In this document: piece after piece, positions 36,391-47,800 of the stretch
Position numbering within the stretch: position 1 is the first letter of the stretch
How the letters are laid out: every line of letters begins with the position of its first letter
Assembly (NCBI GenBank): GCA_028095005.1
Contig: CM051463.1
Coordinates: 3,890,295 to 3,954,294 of the forward strand
DNA: 64,000 nt
Direction: 5' to 3'
Source of the DNA: Rhynchospora pubera
Lineage: Eukaryota; Streptophyta; Magnoliopsida; Poales; Cyperaceae
Program-made: the position numbers and the translations under genes
The notes under the pieces: generated by a model
The model's input: the letters and a program-made list of their open reading frames with translations, nothing else
Told to the model about the DNA's origin: nothing
Databases searched by the model: none

Positions 36391-36590
36391 TCATTTTACA
36401 GCTTCTTTCCACTTGACAGAACTCATCGTGATTCTGGCCACCCATGTGGGACCAGTGGCACCTGTATCCGTTCTCCCCCAAATCATGACCACTCTCTCGA
36501 CACCTTGTGCTCCATCTTCACTTGTGCCAAACTCCTTAACCTCTTCATCAAGCAGGTTTTCCCCCACACCTTCTCGCTTGCGATTCTAGT
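36391..36590 (-). pseudogene. Coding-like stretch of unknown identity in the Helitron
   Basis: On the minus strand about 60 codons are open with a composition richer in GC than its surroundings and include VERVVMIWGRTDTG and ATGPTWVARI, then a stop at 36391. No family is recognised. It may be an exon captured by the Helitron; its upstream limit is uncertain. Confidence 0.35.
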
Positions 36591-38827
36591 GTTTTTTTTC
36601 GAAAAGATAGGAAATTGAACCATTTAAGAATATAGTGTTTTAAAATATATGGAAGATTTTATTCTTGTCCAAGGACCAACTCTCTCTCTGCTTATTTAAC
36701 GTAGAATTTTGGTTGCTTATACTTATTCACAGTTTTCAAGGATAACGGATGCATGAAGATTGACATGCATATCCACTTACTTGCAAATAGAGTAGCATTT
36801 TTATTTTCCTTTCCATTTCTTTGCAGCTATGGTACCATAGCTTGATATAGATTTTACCAAATTATCTGCCTGGTACATATCATTACCAATATGGCTAGTA
36901 CATACCATAAAAAAATTATATTATACCAAGTTAGTGGCCTTTTCTTTTTCTTGTGAAACATATGCAACTGAATTTCATAAAATGGTTCTGGATTCAGTAG
37001 AAACTTTTTTTTTACCAGAATTAATTGAAAGAAGCTCTAGTAATAATTCGACATAACAGTACCTAAAAATTTAAAAAAATATGTGCCATGATTTTATCAG
37101 TTGTAATTAGGAAAACAAATAATTGGACAGTCAAATAAACTAACCTCTCTTAGGGGGGTATCGCGAGATTGAGGAGCTGAATTTTTTGTACTACAATGCA
37201 AGTGGAGCCCTTGGTTTTCTGTTAGCCTTAAAAATCCATAAAAACAAAAGTAAAAGAAAATTAAAAGATTTTAATGAGGTACAACATGTAGACATGAAAA
37301 TATCAGAAAAATTTCAAACGTCTAAGTTAATTGATACAGTACAAAAGTGTTATAATGACAGTACCAGAGAACTGTATTGAAACTTAATCTTCAAGCAGTA
37401 TGTGGACAGTTGGGTACTTTAATAAAGATGTTGGTCCAAAAATTTGCCCTGAAGGTATCTGAGTTTTCTTTGATTCGATATAAGGATTAACATATTCCAA
37501 TGTAAGAATTGTTTGATCCAAATAAAATAAAATCACAATCTAGAAATATAAATCCGAAGATAAGATACTATAGAAAAATTAAGAAATAATACCTCTTTGT
37601 CTATTAAAACGAAGTTCATGCATCAGATATTACCATTTCCATGAACTACACCTCTAACCCTATCGGTATAGCGCGAGATCGGCACTATATTGTTCATGAT
37701 TTACTGAAAACAAAGAGTCATAAAAAAGTGAGATTGAAAATCAAATGAAACTGATTCTGTAAATTAAAATACATAATATTAAGAAATGACAAAAGATAGT
37801 AGAGCAACCTCCAATAATATTTTTTATGGTGATCTGAAAAGTAAGAAACTCTATTTCTGTTTGCAGACAAAGCTTATTTTAGACGAAGCAAATGTAAACA
37901 AACCTGAAATGACTATTGGTTTTCCATATTTATTAACAAAGCTATTTATTTCCTGAAATGACGTCTTCTCTATGATGTCAGTGACTGTTTAGATACAAAG
38001 TTAATTTTTCCAAGCGCAATATAAGGGCATTAAACATTTTTTTGAAAGTAACGGCATCAGTACTGGACCTCAGACTTCAATTCCATTAACAAAAATAAAA
38101 TAACGGATGCAGTAATAAATGGACCTTAGACGTCAATTTCATTCAACACAAAAAATAATATCATAAATTTTGTAAGAAAGGTAATAAACCCAATTTTCAA
38201 AAAAATAATAATTGCAAGGATATGGTAAATCAATTAATCCCGATACCTTCCTCTCATTAGCACAAACAGTAAAGTTTATTAATTGATTAAATGCCGCTGA
38301 ACATAAAAATTATAAAAGCTGAATCAATTACATGAAAAATAAAACGTAAAAACAAAAAAGAAAATTCAAGTACCTTCATTCTATACCAGTTGCATGATGC
38401 GTTTGATATTTATAAAATTAAGTTTCTGACAAAAGCCCTTATCAATGAACACCTTTATGTAAGAAGACCTAAATCTAACACAACATTACCAGAAATTAAA
38501 GCAAAAAAGGCAAAAAAAGAGAGGAAAAATCGATGAATTCAAACAGAAGAGAAAGAGGCATCGATGGAATATGGGTAAAAATAAGCTAAACAGAAGAAAT
38601 TTACAAAGAGGATACCTAAGTATTATAATAAGTCCTCTTTTGATTTACGTGTATTCGCTTGCTTAAATCAAAGAAGGTTAGGCAAATTGATTTTAAAAAT
38701 ACCTCATTCTATATTAGTTGAGTGTGGGTCCTCTTTTCATCAGTTCAACAGAGAAGAGAGAGAAGCCGAAAAGAAGCGGAGGTGAGAGGGGCGGGTGGTT
38801 ACTCGCCTGAGCGGAGAAAGTGTCAAT

Positions 38828-38854
<27 letters not shown>
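38828..38854. repeat. (GA)n microsatellite
   Basis: About 13 GA units near the Helitron 5' end. On the minus strand it is a CT-rich run that could belong to a captured 5' leader. Confidence 0.95.
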
Positions 38855-38858
<4 letters not shown>

Positions 38859-39148
38859 GGAGGATGAGCGTATAGAAAGAGGTACACAATAAATGTAACG
38901 GGTCAACAAAAAAGATGAATATGACCTGCTACACAAAGAGTTATAGATCCGTGTCACAAAAAATTAAAGAAAATCGCTGGAAGTAATTGAACGATCAGAT
39001 TTTGTCGTTAATGACGGAGGAACGGTGAGATTGAAGCGTTCGAAGAAAAACGATAAATTAGCGAAGGGTGGCTTTAAAAGTCGCGCAAAAAAATTACGCA
39101 GATTATATTATACTGTAGATGTAGATATAGCGGAGAAACTGTTGTAAT

Positions 39149-39222
39149 GATCCAGCAGAGAACTAAGAGCCCAAAATCAACAGGGCCCAAAATTTGATCC
39201 AGCAGAAATTAAGAGCGCAAAA
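39149..39222 (+). repeat. Tandem ~46-bp repeat in the F-box promoter
   Basis: GATCCAGCAGARA-TAAGAGC-CAAAAT occurs twice between the Helitron end and the TATA box of the F-box gene. Confidence 0.7.
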
Positions 39223-39231
39223 TAGAAATCT

Positions 39232-39241
39232 ATTATTTATA
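39232..39241 (+). promoter_or_regulatory. TATA box of the F-box gene
   Basis: TTATTTATAG lies about 100 bp upstream of the start codon and is followed by a pyrimidine-rich leader containing AAACCCTAG. Confidence 0.55.
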
Positions 39242-39340
39242 GCCACTATCTATCCCAGTATCCCACTATCCTGCTCTGTTCTGTTTCCAGTTTCCACTCC
39301 CAAACGACACCAACAAAAACCCTAGAGGAAGACAAAAAAA

Positions 39341-40450
39341 ATGTCAATGGAGGCGAGAGAGAAAAAGAAAGGTAAAGGGAAAGGGAAAGAGAGAGAGGCG
39401 AGTGACATGGTTGGGAAGTGGGAGGACCTTCCCCCAGAACTGTTCCCTCTCATCCTGAGAAGGCTGCCCGACATCAGCGACTTCATCCGGTCCCGGGCTG
39501 TTTGCAAGCCCTGGCGCTTCTCCACCTCTGCATCCGACCTGGGCCCACAATTCCCTTGCCTCCTCAAACTGCACAGGCGTTCCTCCTCGGATTCCATTTT
39601 CGAGTTTTACTCCGTCGCTCTCGACAGAGTCTACACCGTCCCCGCTCCCGTCTGCGCTGACAAGGTGCTATTTGGGCATGCCGGCGGTTACATGCTCCTT
39701 TGCCAATTTCAAGTTGAGGATCATGATAAGCCCAAGAAACTTTCCCTTGTGAATCCCCTTACCCATACTGAGGTTCCTCTCCCTGATCTTCATTGTCGGG
39801 TTAAATCTTGGGGCCACGGCAAATGGGTTTCCCCATCTACTTTTCAAATTAGTGACGACTTTGTAATTCTCAAGGACAACGCTAAACGGCTGGCCATTTG
39901 TAAACCCGGCGATGACAGTTGGCACATCTTTGATCCTCTCATCCCAAAGCAGCAGCGCCTTTTCTATTTGAAGGGCATGCTTTTCATGGTTGACCGTCAC
40001 ACTGGGATTACAACAGTTATGGATATTGCCACCAATGCCAAGCTCTATGTCATACTACAACCCAAATCAGCAGAACCCTACCAGCGGAATATTCCATACT
40101 TTGTTGAGTCTCGTGCTGAGATTTTGACAGTTTTTCCTGATTCAGATCCTGATTCTATGTTTACTATTTTTCGTCTCGAACTTGGAAATGAAGTCAAAAA
40201 TCCTTACTGGGTTAAGATTAGGAGCATTGGAGACCGAATACTATTCATTGATCTTCATACTGGGCGTGGTTTTTGTCTTAGCGAGAATGATTTTGGCGGG
40301 TTCAAAGGAGTCTCCTCTTCTAATCTTAGAGATTCGACCCCTGCTTGGCACAATATTAGAGAATCTGGTGCTATGTACAAAGGTAATTGTATCTACTTCA
40401 TTGAAAGTAGATCAAAGTTTCATAGATTTCATCCAGCACCTCCTGCTTAA
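39341..40450 (+). CDS. F-box protein with DUF295 (KIB-like) domain
   Basis: 369 residues in a single exon. After a Lys/Glu-rich head, residues about 26-66 form an F-box (WEDLPPELFPLILRRLP...SRAVCKPWR), which binds SKP1 in SCF ubiquitin ligases. Residues about 105-345 match the plant DUF295 family (LVNPLTHTEVPLPDL, ILFIDLHTGRGFCLSENDF, YKGNCIYFIES), a beta-propeller-like substrate module. The role would be to choose proteins for ubiquitination; the target is unknown. The first ATG lies in good leader context; Met3 and Met23 are alternative starts. A Helitron end lies about 215 bp upstream, so the promoter is short or partly transposon-derived. The frame is intact. Confidence 0.92.
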   Translation: MSMEAREKKKGKGKGKEREASDMVGKWEDLPPELFPLILRRLPDISDFIRSRAVCKPWRFSTSASDLGPQFPCLLKLHRRSSSDSIFEFYSVALDRVYTVPAPVCADKVLFGHAGGYMLLCQFQVEDHDKPKKLSLVNPLTHTEVPLPDLHCRVKSWGHGKWVSPSTFQISDDFVILKDNAKRLAICKPGDDSWHIFDPLIPKQQRLFYLKGMLFMVDRHTGITTVMDIATNAKLYVILQPKSAEPYQRNIPYFVESRAEILTVFPDSDPDSMFTIFRLELGNEVKNPYWVKIRSIGDRILFIDLHTGRGFCLSENDFGGFKGVSSSNLRDSTPAWHNIRESGAMYKGNCIYFIESRSKFHRFHPAPPA

Positions 40451-41380
40451 TGTATCGTGATGTATGACATAGAAAAACGTCAATATTTCTCCATTAATGG
40501 ACCTCCTTTTGATCGTAAGAGTTCTGTTACTTGGTACATGTCTACTTTGCACTGTGGTGTCTGACGTCCAGTGGGCCGCTTCATCGGGCAATATTTTCCT
40601 TTCCTTTAGGATATTTGTCTTGCGTTTTGTCTAGAGTATTTTATATGCTGTTGTTATGTTACTTCTGTCTTTATTGCCTATATAGTTTAGAACTTTTTAG
40701 TTATTGTCTGTTTATGTGCCGGTAGAAGTATCAGTCTGGTTTTAGTTCAGTACCAAGTCTTCAGGGAGTTTTACGTTTATGTCAACTACAATTTTGTTGA
40801 TTGATAATATAAAACTAATTGCCGTGGCCAACGTACACAGCTTTTTGCTATACATCCAAATTCAATTAAGGTTTGGGTTCTGATTCTGATTTTTACAGAT
40901 TACAACTAAGGTTATCCTAATATGAGTCCCTCAAGGTGTGTTTTGCTATTGCACACGACAAAAGATTAAAAGGTTCTTTCATTTAGACGTATTTATGAAT
41001 TTTTAATTAAAAATAGTATGTATATGCATTCATTGCTGAAAAAAATGTTAGCGTTTTCGATTTCTCTGAAAAATTGATTTCAGGTTTGTTTTTTGGGTTC
41101 TCATCTTCATATTACTATAAATTTGGATTTTTCTCCAAATGGATTGACTATTGACTAAACAGCTGCTGTTGGATAATGAAACGAAATGTACTAATGTTAG
41201 TACAGAAGAATTGTACTCGATATAATTTCAGATATATATTTATTTTCATAAATGAACTTTTATAGAGTTTTTTACTCTGTTGGGTACAGATGGTTCTCTC
41301 TAAGAAATATGTGAATCAACTAATTCATCTGTATGTTATAACTGACTAGCAGCATTGCCACTCAAATGTGTGGGTGAACT
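40451..41380. other. F-box 3' region and intergenic DNA
   Basis: Pyrimidine-rich sequence after the stop is likely 3' untranslated region. No other gene seen. Confidence 0.5.
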
Positions 41381-42307
41381 TCAATCACAATTATTCTGAA
41401 TAAATGGTTCAAATTTCAGTTCAATCACAATTGTTCATTATTCTGAATAAGTGGTTCAAATTTCAGTTCAATCACAATTGTTCATTATTTATTATTTTGA
41501 AAAAATGGTCTAAATTTCAATTCATATAGAAAAATTCAATAGTAACCAAAATTTTCTAAAACTAAAAGTTTACATGATGTGAGAGCAAAAAGAAAAGGAA
41601 TATATAGTGTGAATGTATAGATACAATCTCATGTACGAGTATGTAAAAAAAATAAAAATAAAACGACAATGTGAATGTATAATATACTATCACATGTATG
41701 AGTAGGTTATGAGTTGTGATATCGGCTGTTAGAAGTATATTAAAAAATGAATGTTGCTATCAGTGTCGGTCCAAAGCAAATTTGGTTGAATTCTTAAGAC
41801 GCTAATTGCGTTTGTACGATTAACCCCTTCCACAATTGACCAACATTCAGATTTCTCATGTTAAAAGAGAGAATAAGAACTGTGATCTTGGCTGATTCTA
41901 TGATTGAACAAATGGAAGAGTTTTGAGCATGCGAGGAACAGAAACCCTCCACCTAAATGGGTTGTACAGACAGAGACCTCATGTTGATCCGTTGTCAAAT
42001 TTTCCGTCCCAAAGGTATTTAAGTGTCACATTTAGCGCCACGAAATGGTTCAATTATACTTTGATATTTTTATTTCTTATTTTAATATTAAATCTTTGAA
42101 TATAAATAATTGAAGTACTTGTTCTTTTTCGTGAATGGTTAGTGAATGTTGACGTTTCTAATTGCAATTTAAACATCATAAATCTGACAAATGTAATTTC
42201 ATTATCGTTGGGTTTATTATATATAATTATTAATTAATTTGAAAGTTTGATTTCATCCTTATAAAAGAAAAAAAAATGAAAGCTAGTGGCGTATTTTCTT
42301 CTGCAAC
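41381..42307 (+). repeat. 0.9-kb dispersed repeat, copy 2
   Basis: Second copy of the repeat at 31204-32107. It starts with an extra tandem repeat of TTCAGTTCAATCACAATTGT and ends 45 bp before the palindrome-array element at 42362. Confidence 0.9.
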
Positions 42308-42351
42308 TCCAAAGTCCAAATATATTTCATCTCTGTTCCCGAAATTTATTT

Positions 42352-43735
42352 ACTTTCTTTCCCGAAATTATTTTATACAGGAATTCAGACGCAAAAAATT
42401 TTAATAGAAAGAATTATTATTATTTTTTTTAATAAGAAGAAAGTTCGAATGCGTTTTATAAAAGCGTACAGTCTCTCTCCTTCGTACGCGTTTATAAAAT
42501 GCGCTCGAAGGCTTCGAACGCGTTTTATAAACGGGTAAGAGGAGAGAGCTTCAGTTACGCCTCAAACGGCTGGTCAGACCTTCGTACGCGTTTATAAAAC
42601 GCGTTCGTAGCCTTCGAGCGCGTTTTATAAACGTGTTATTAGTTTTTCATATTTTCATTCAAGCCGCAACATTTAACTTATTAAAAATAATATTTTGCAA
42701 CAAGGTCCCTGCATGTTTCATATTTACGAAATTCTCAAAATTCTATTTCCAATTAAAGATGTATTAAATAGATATAACAAATATATCACACATATTTTAT
42801 ATGCATTTAATTGCACATATTTTTTTTTGAACATGTGTATAATATCAATTTGTTTGAATGATTATTTGCCGACGACCCTGTATTTTTACTATTTAATTTT
42901 ACAAACTTATCTTTTGCATTGTAGTCTCTCCTATTTTTTTTATTTTATGTTAGCCATATATAATCAAATAATATATAATATGGAAATAATTAAAATATAA
43001 ATTTTTAAAACAATTTTGAGTATTAAAACTTTAAACAGGCTTAACTTTTGATAGGAAGGTCCGTTTGGGGTGGAACCCCGTAACGACCATTTTCAGAGCC
43101 AAAAAACGCTCTCTAGACCTCCAAAATCCACTTTGAAAGTTTGCAAACCTAAAAACCACTCTAAACTACTAAAAAAGTTTTTAAAATCATAAATTAATCA
43201 TTAAAAATAGAAATGCACTAAATCAAGTGACTTTCTTGATAGTTATTCAAACAAAATGATATTAATGTCAAAATTAATATTCTAATGTCATTTTTAAATA
43301 AGATTAATATGAAATTAAATGTGATATTTTAAAAATTGTAAATTTAATCTTAATCTTAAAAATAAATTTAACTTAAATTTTCACATTAATATTTCTATTA
43401 ATTTTGAAAAAAAATGGTAATAACTCAATTTCGAAAAATTTACGCCTTCCTACCCGTTTATAAAACACGCTCGAAGGCTCCGAACGCGTTTTTTAAACGC
43501 GTACGAAAGTCTGACCAGCCTTTTCAGGCATAACTGAAGCTCTCTCCTCTTACCCGTTTATAAAACGCGCTCGAAGCCTTCGAGGGCGTTTTATAAACGC
43601 GTACGAAGGAGAGAGACTGTACGCTTTTATAAAACGCGTTCGAACTTTCTTCTTATTAAAAAAAATAATAATAATTCTTTCTATTAAAATTTTTTGCGTC
43701 TGAATTCCTGTATAAAATAATTTCGACTTTCTTTC
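42352..43735. mobile_element. Mutator-like element with palindrome-array inverted repeats
   Basis: Long inverted repeats (about 42362-42650 and 43440-43725) start CGAAATTATTTTATACAGG and contain arrays of a palindromic unit of the type CGCGTTTTATAAACGCGT separated by TTCGAAGGCTTCGA and CTCTCTCC motifs. The interior (about 790 bp) is very AT-rich and has no credible coding frame. A 10-bp direct repeat ACTTTCTTTC flanks it (42352-42361 and 43726-43735), matching the 9-11 bp target duplication of Mutator-like transposons. It is non-autonomous. Confidence 0.85.
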
Positions 43736-44124
43736 GGCCCATTTCATAACACAGCCCACGATGAAGCCCAGAAATCTAATCGGGCGTGAGAGAAACGCAA
43801 CCCAAATATATTTCCCCATTTTATTTTATTTCTCCTTCCTTCATCTCTCAGCTTAGATCGTACGCTCTGATTTACGGAATCACATCCTCTGCCATAAAAG
43901 TTGGTAGAGTGCCGACTTATGATCTGAATCGTTAGATCTAATTTCAATGATTAAGAGAGCTTCGTGCATGTAACCAGATTGATAGGCCCGAAAAACTTTA
44001 ACCGTCGAGATTAGATCTAACGGCTCGAGATTGATACGGACCGCTGATTTACGCCGCGTGTACATCATTTTTCCTTTCTTCTATTATTATCTGCAAAGCT
44101 TAGATCCAACGCGACGCACCTCTC
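43736..44124. other. Upstream region of RAE1
   Basis: No gene seen. It contains GATCTAACGG-type motifs and precedes the promoter. Confidence 0.4.
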
Positions 44125-44140
44125 CACGTGTATTTATATA
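44125..44140 (+). promoter_or_regulatory. G-box and TATA box of RAE1
   Basis: CACGTG (44125-44130) is immediately followed by TATTTATATA (44131-44140). A G-box this close to TATA suggests bZIP or bHLH control, though this is inferred. Confidence 0.6.
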
Positions 44141-44164
44141 CGCCGTCGCCTCCACACTTCAAAA

Positions 44165-44302
44165 CCCGCCGATTTCTGACCGTCCGATTGGAGAGAAAAT
44201 TAGTTTTCTTTCCCGTCTCTCTCAGGCATTTTGTCGAGCGCCTTCTGTGCACTTCGCGAGATCGCTTTCTACGATCTTGCTTCTCTCAAATAACATTACT
44301 AG
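44165..44302 (+). other. RAE1 5' untranslated exon
   Basis: Pyrimidine-rich leader starting some 30 bp after the TATA box and ending at a likely donor (TACTAG/GTTTGT). The leader intron would end at the acceptor at 44862-44864, eight bases before the start codon. A 97-codon frame at 44461-44754 falls in this intron and is not counted as a gene. Confidence 0.55.
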
Positions 44303-44871
44303 GTTTGTACTCTTAAACCCTTGTTGATGATTTGTTTGTGCTTTTCCTAGAACAATTTTGTGGGTAGTTCTTACTCGGTTGTTAAACGATTAAAAGAGAT
44401 TGTACATCACCATTTGCTTGCTTTCTTTCGCTACTGGGTTCCGAAATTAGTTGGGATTATTTGACTTTAATTGATTTTTCGCTTAATAATGAATTTGTTC
44501 AGCGTTTATTGTGTGAGTATACTTCGACCGCCTTTGCAAAGTTCAAAGAGAAAACATTACAAAATTATGGATGCCCAAATATTTGGCACTGTTTGTTGGT
44601 AAACCCAAAAAAACTTTGGCTTTATGGGATTGCTAGTACGTTTATATGTTCCAATAAGACCAGAATTAAGGTAAGAGAATGTGTTGTGTATTGTTCCTGT
44701 TTGAATGTGTCTGCGCAATTTAGTACTTTCTATTCTGTTGTAAAGTGGGCTTGATTTACCAAAAGAAACAGTTTTTGTATGTTTTCTTTTGGTTTTCTGA
44801 AGTTACAATTTTTTTAATGATATTATCATTATTTTCATTTAATCACCTTATGTTTTTCTGTCAGATAAGAG

Positions 44872-47800
44872 ATGGCCTTTTCAAGTCTTACTACTGCTGC
44901 ACCTAATGTCAACCCTAATAAATCCTTTGAGGTATGATTTATTCGCACATTTGATTTAACCCTTATCTCAACTTTTTGTACTGTGTTCCAGCCTTTCTAT
45001 TCGTGAAAATTTTCACGGTATTTATTTTTCCAAATAGTTTTTTGAGAACCTAGTTGTTTAAATAACAGAAATGCTGGGACTTGAACTATTATGCACTTTA
45101 TTTTCTACTCAGTAATTTGCTTCTCGAAAGGAAATAAGCGCTTTATTACTGTGCTGCTTTCCTTTCAAAACAGAAATGGCACTTCTCCTTTTGGTCCTTT
45201 GATGGTATTAAATTTGAGGCAACATCAAAAAAATAAACAGAAAATAAGTGAAGCCCATATATTGTGCATTTCCCTATATATTTTGTTGTATATATTTAGG
45301 AGCTCTCAGCAAGAGTTTGTAGTGATTTGTTCAAATTTCAGGTCACACCTTCTCCTAGTGACTCGATATCTAGTCTAAGCTTCAGCTCAAAGGCAAACCA
45401 TCTTGTTGCGACATCTTGGGATAATCAGGTGCCTTTAATTTTACAGTCTTGTTTTCTGCCCTGATCCTGTCGTGCTTGGGCTCATAATCTAGATCTTGAG
45501 ATTTGAACGCTGATTTGAGCTGCTCAATGTATTTGTACATATTGAAAATATGTAGGAACCAATTTTTTTAAGATCTTAATTTGTATACTTCTTTTGGATT
45601 GGGAAAAAATTATTGCTCCTGGATGCCTTAGAATGTTTAAAAGCAATGTTTTTCTCGCATCAAATAGAATAGTTATTAAAAATGTTAATGAGATAAAACA
45701 TGTGACCCTCTTGGGTCGGCTGCTTGAACCTCAGAAATTAATTTAGAGCTGACAGAAGAAACTGTTATGTTGCAATGCTGGTATCCTCCACCTCATTTCG
45801 ATTGTTTAATTAAATATAAGATATTTTCTGTATAAATTGTGTAGGTCAGATGCTGGGAGATTCTTCCTGGTGGAAGTAGCCAGGCTAAGGCAGCAATTTC
45901 CCACGACCAACCAGTACAGCCACTTCTAATTACTGTTTTCATTTGTAACTATTTGCTTTTTTTGGTCGAATTCACTCATTTGTTTGTTCAGAAAGTAAAA
46001 TGTTGAAATAGTTTTTATATCAGAACCTTGTATTATTTATATGTAAACAAGGATATCACTGAGAGACCCTCATAAAGCATGGAAAGTATTACTCGTACTA
46101 GCATAATATACCAATATTTTTATGTGAGGTAGTCGAGGCCTTAAGAACTATGCAATACACTACAGTGGTTTTGGTGATTTTTGTTGGTGCAAATGGTGTT
46201 TGAATATATTTTAGTCTCGCTGGGATAGGATTGTACGAGGTATTAAAGTAATAGGAAGATTGTAGTGACTTGAATTTGTCGATACAACCATAAGTTGCAT
46301 GTTATGTCAAACATATGAAGCAAAATATTAATCCAAGTTTTTTTAATCTGTTGCACAATGACCAACAAAGTCGCTTAGACATCCAAATTTTCAATAGTCA
46401 AATAATATCATACTGAACATCACACCCACACCTTTTAATTAAATCCATTCCTGGTTTGTTTAATGGAATACTTGTTCTCTCAATATTCTCAGCATTTTCA
46501 TCATCTCTTTAACTTGTGTAATATCCTTACAAGTTCTCATCAATTATATTCACAGGTTCTGTGCTCAACATGGAAGGATGATGGGACAACTGTGTTCTCA
46601 GGAGGGTGTGACAAGCAGGTGAAGATGTGGCCGCTGTTGTCTGGTGGGCAGCCTAGCACCGTTGCCATGCATGATGCGCCTGTAAAGGACGTGGCCTGGA
46701 TCTCTCAGATGAACCTTCTCGTTTCTGGCAGCTGGGACAAAACTCTGAGGTCTGTTTGTCTAATGTGAAGCAAAATGTATATTTCATGTTTGCTAATGCA
46801 AAAGCTTCAAAATATCCTTTTAAACATCGTTAGTGCGACACTTGAACATATTTTCTTTTTCTCTCTGAAAATAACCATTTTGCGACCTTTGTACCTCATT
46901 TTGATAGTTAAGCTGTTGGTTGGCTATTTTCCTTAACTATTTGGTGGGGAAGGGGCTTCGTACAGCCTAATATTAGTTTGCTTTGTAGATATAATTTGTA
47001 GGCAAACGTTCGATATTTTGCAGTTTATCCATGATTTCGTTGGTTTTTAAAAGATTTTGTAATTTCCTTGCTTAGATAGTGCTTCCTGTAGAAGTGCAAA
47101 TTCTTGTTATAGTCAGTTCAATTTTTTTAGACACTCAGTGATAATATGAAAGCATGATTTATAATTATTTTCCACCTGCTGGTCTTAGTTTGAAGAGTAT
47201 TGGAAGGCCTATTTGACCAAATCTGATTTTATTAGTTTTTTATTTTAAATTTATAAGTAATACACTAACTGATTTGCACATGTATTGGTGTTTGCAAATA
47301 GGTACTGGGACACTAGGCAAGCCCAGCCAGTCCATGTACAGCAGCTGCCAGAGCGATGTTATGCTTTAACTGTTAATTACCCCCTCATGGTTGTGGGGAC
47401 TGCTGATCGAAATCTTATTGTTTACAATTTGCAGAACCCTCAGGTGAGACTATTTCTTTTAGTTGAACAAAATACTTAAATGTGATATGTTGTTTATTAG
47501 AGAAAGAAATGGGTAAATTTCTAGTTCTAATCATGCATTATTCTATGTAATTGATTGCCTTGATCTTTTTTTTTTTGATCCACCAAACCTCAAATTTTCT
47601 CTTTTTAATGTAGCAATAATGCCATCCAATATTTTAACACTGTTGAATGTAATCACTAATTTGTGTTATTCTTACTGATATATTTGTTATAATTTTTATA
47701 ATTACTTGCTTGTTAACTCTTGTTCTTATGGCATATGAAGACGGAGTTCAAGCGAATCCAATCACCTCTTAAGTATCAAACTAGGTGTCTTGCTGCTTTT

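Larger units (their letters stand above)
34580..39125 (-). mobile_element. Helitron, non-autonomous, 4.5 kb
   Basis: On the minus strand the 3' end has a perfect 7-bp stem hairpin (34592-34608, GCTCGAT arm, 3-base loop), eight bases, then terminal CTAG at 34580, followed by T. The 5' end begins TCTACATCTACAGTATAATA at 39125 and is preceded by A. Insertion between A and T, TC start, 3' hairpin and CTRR end are the Helitron signature. An equally acceptable TC start lies six bases inside. No Rep/helicase frame is present, so it depends on another element. It contains an exon like RPA1 and another coding-like stretch on the same strand. Confidence 0.75.

Noticed and set aside
44461..44754. 97-codon frame upstream of RAE1
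   Set aside because: It lies within the inferred leader intron and has no recognisable domain.
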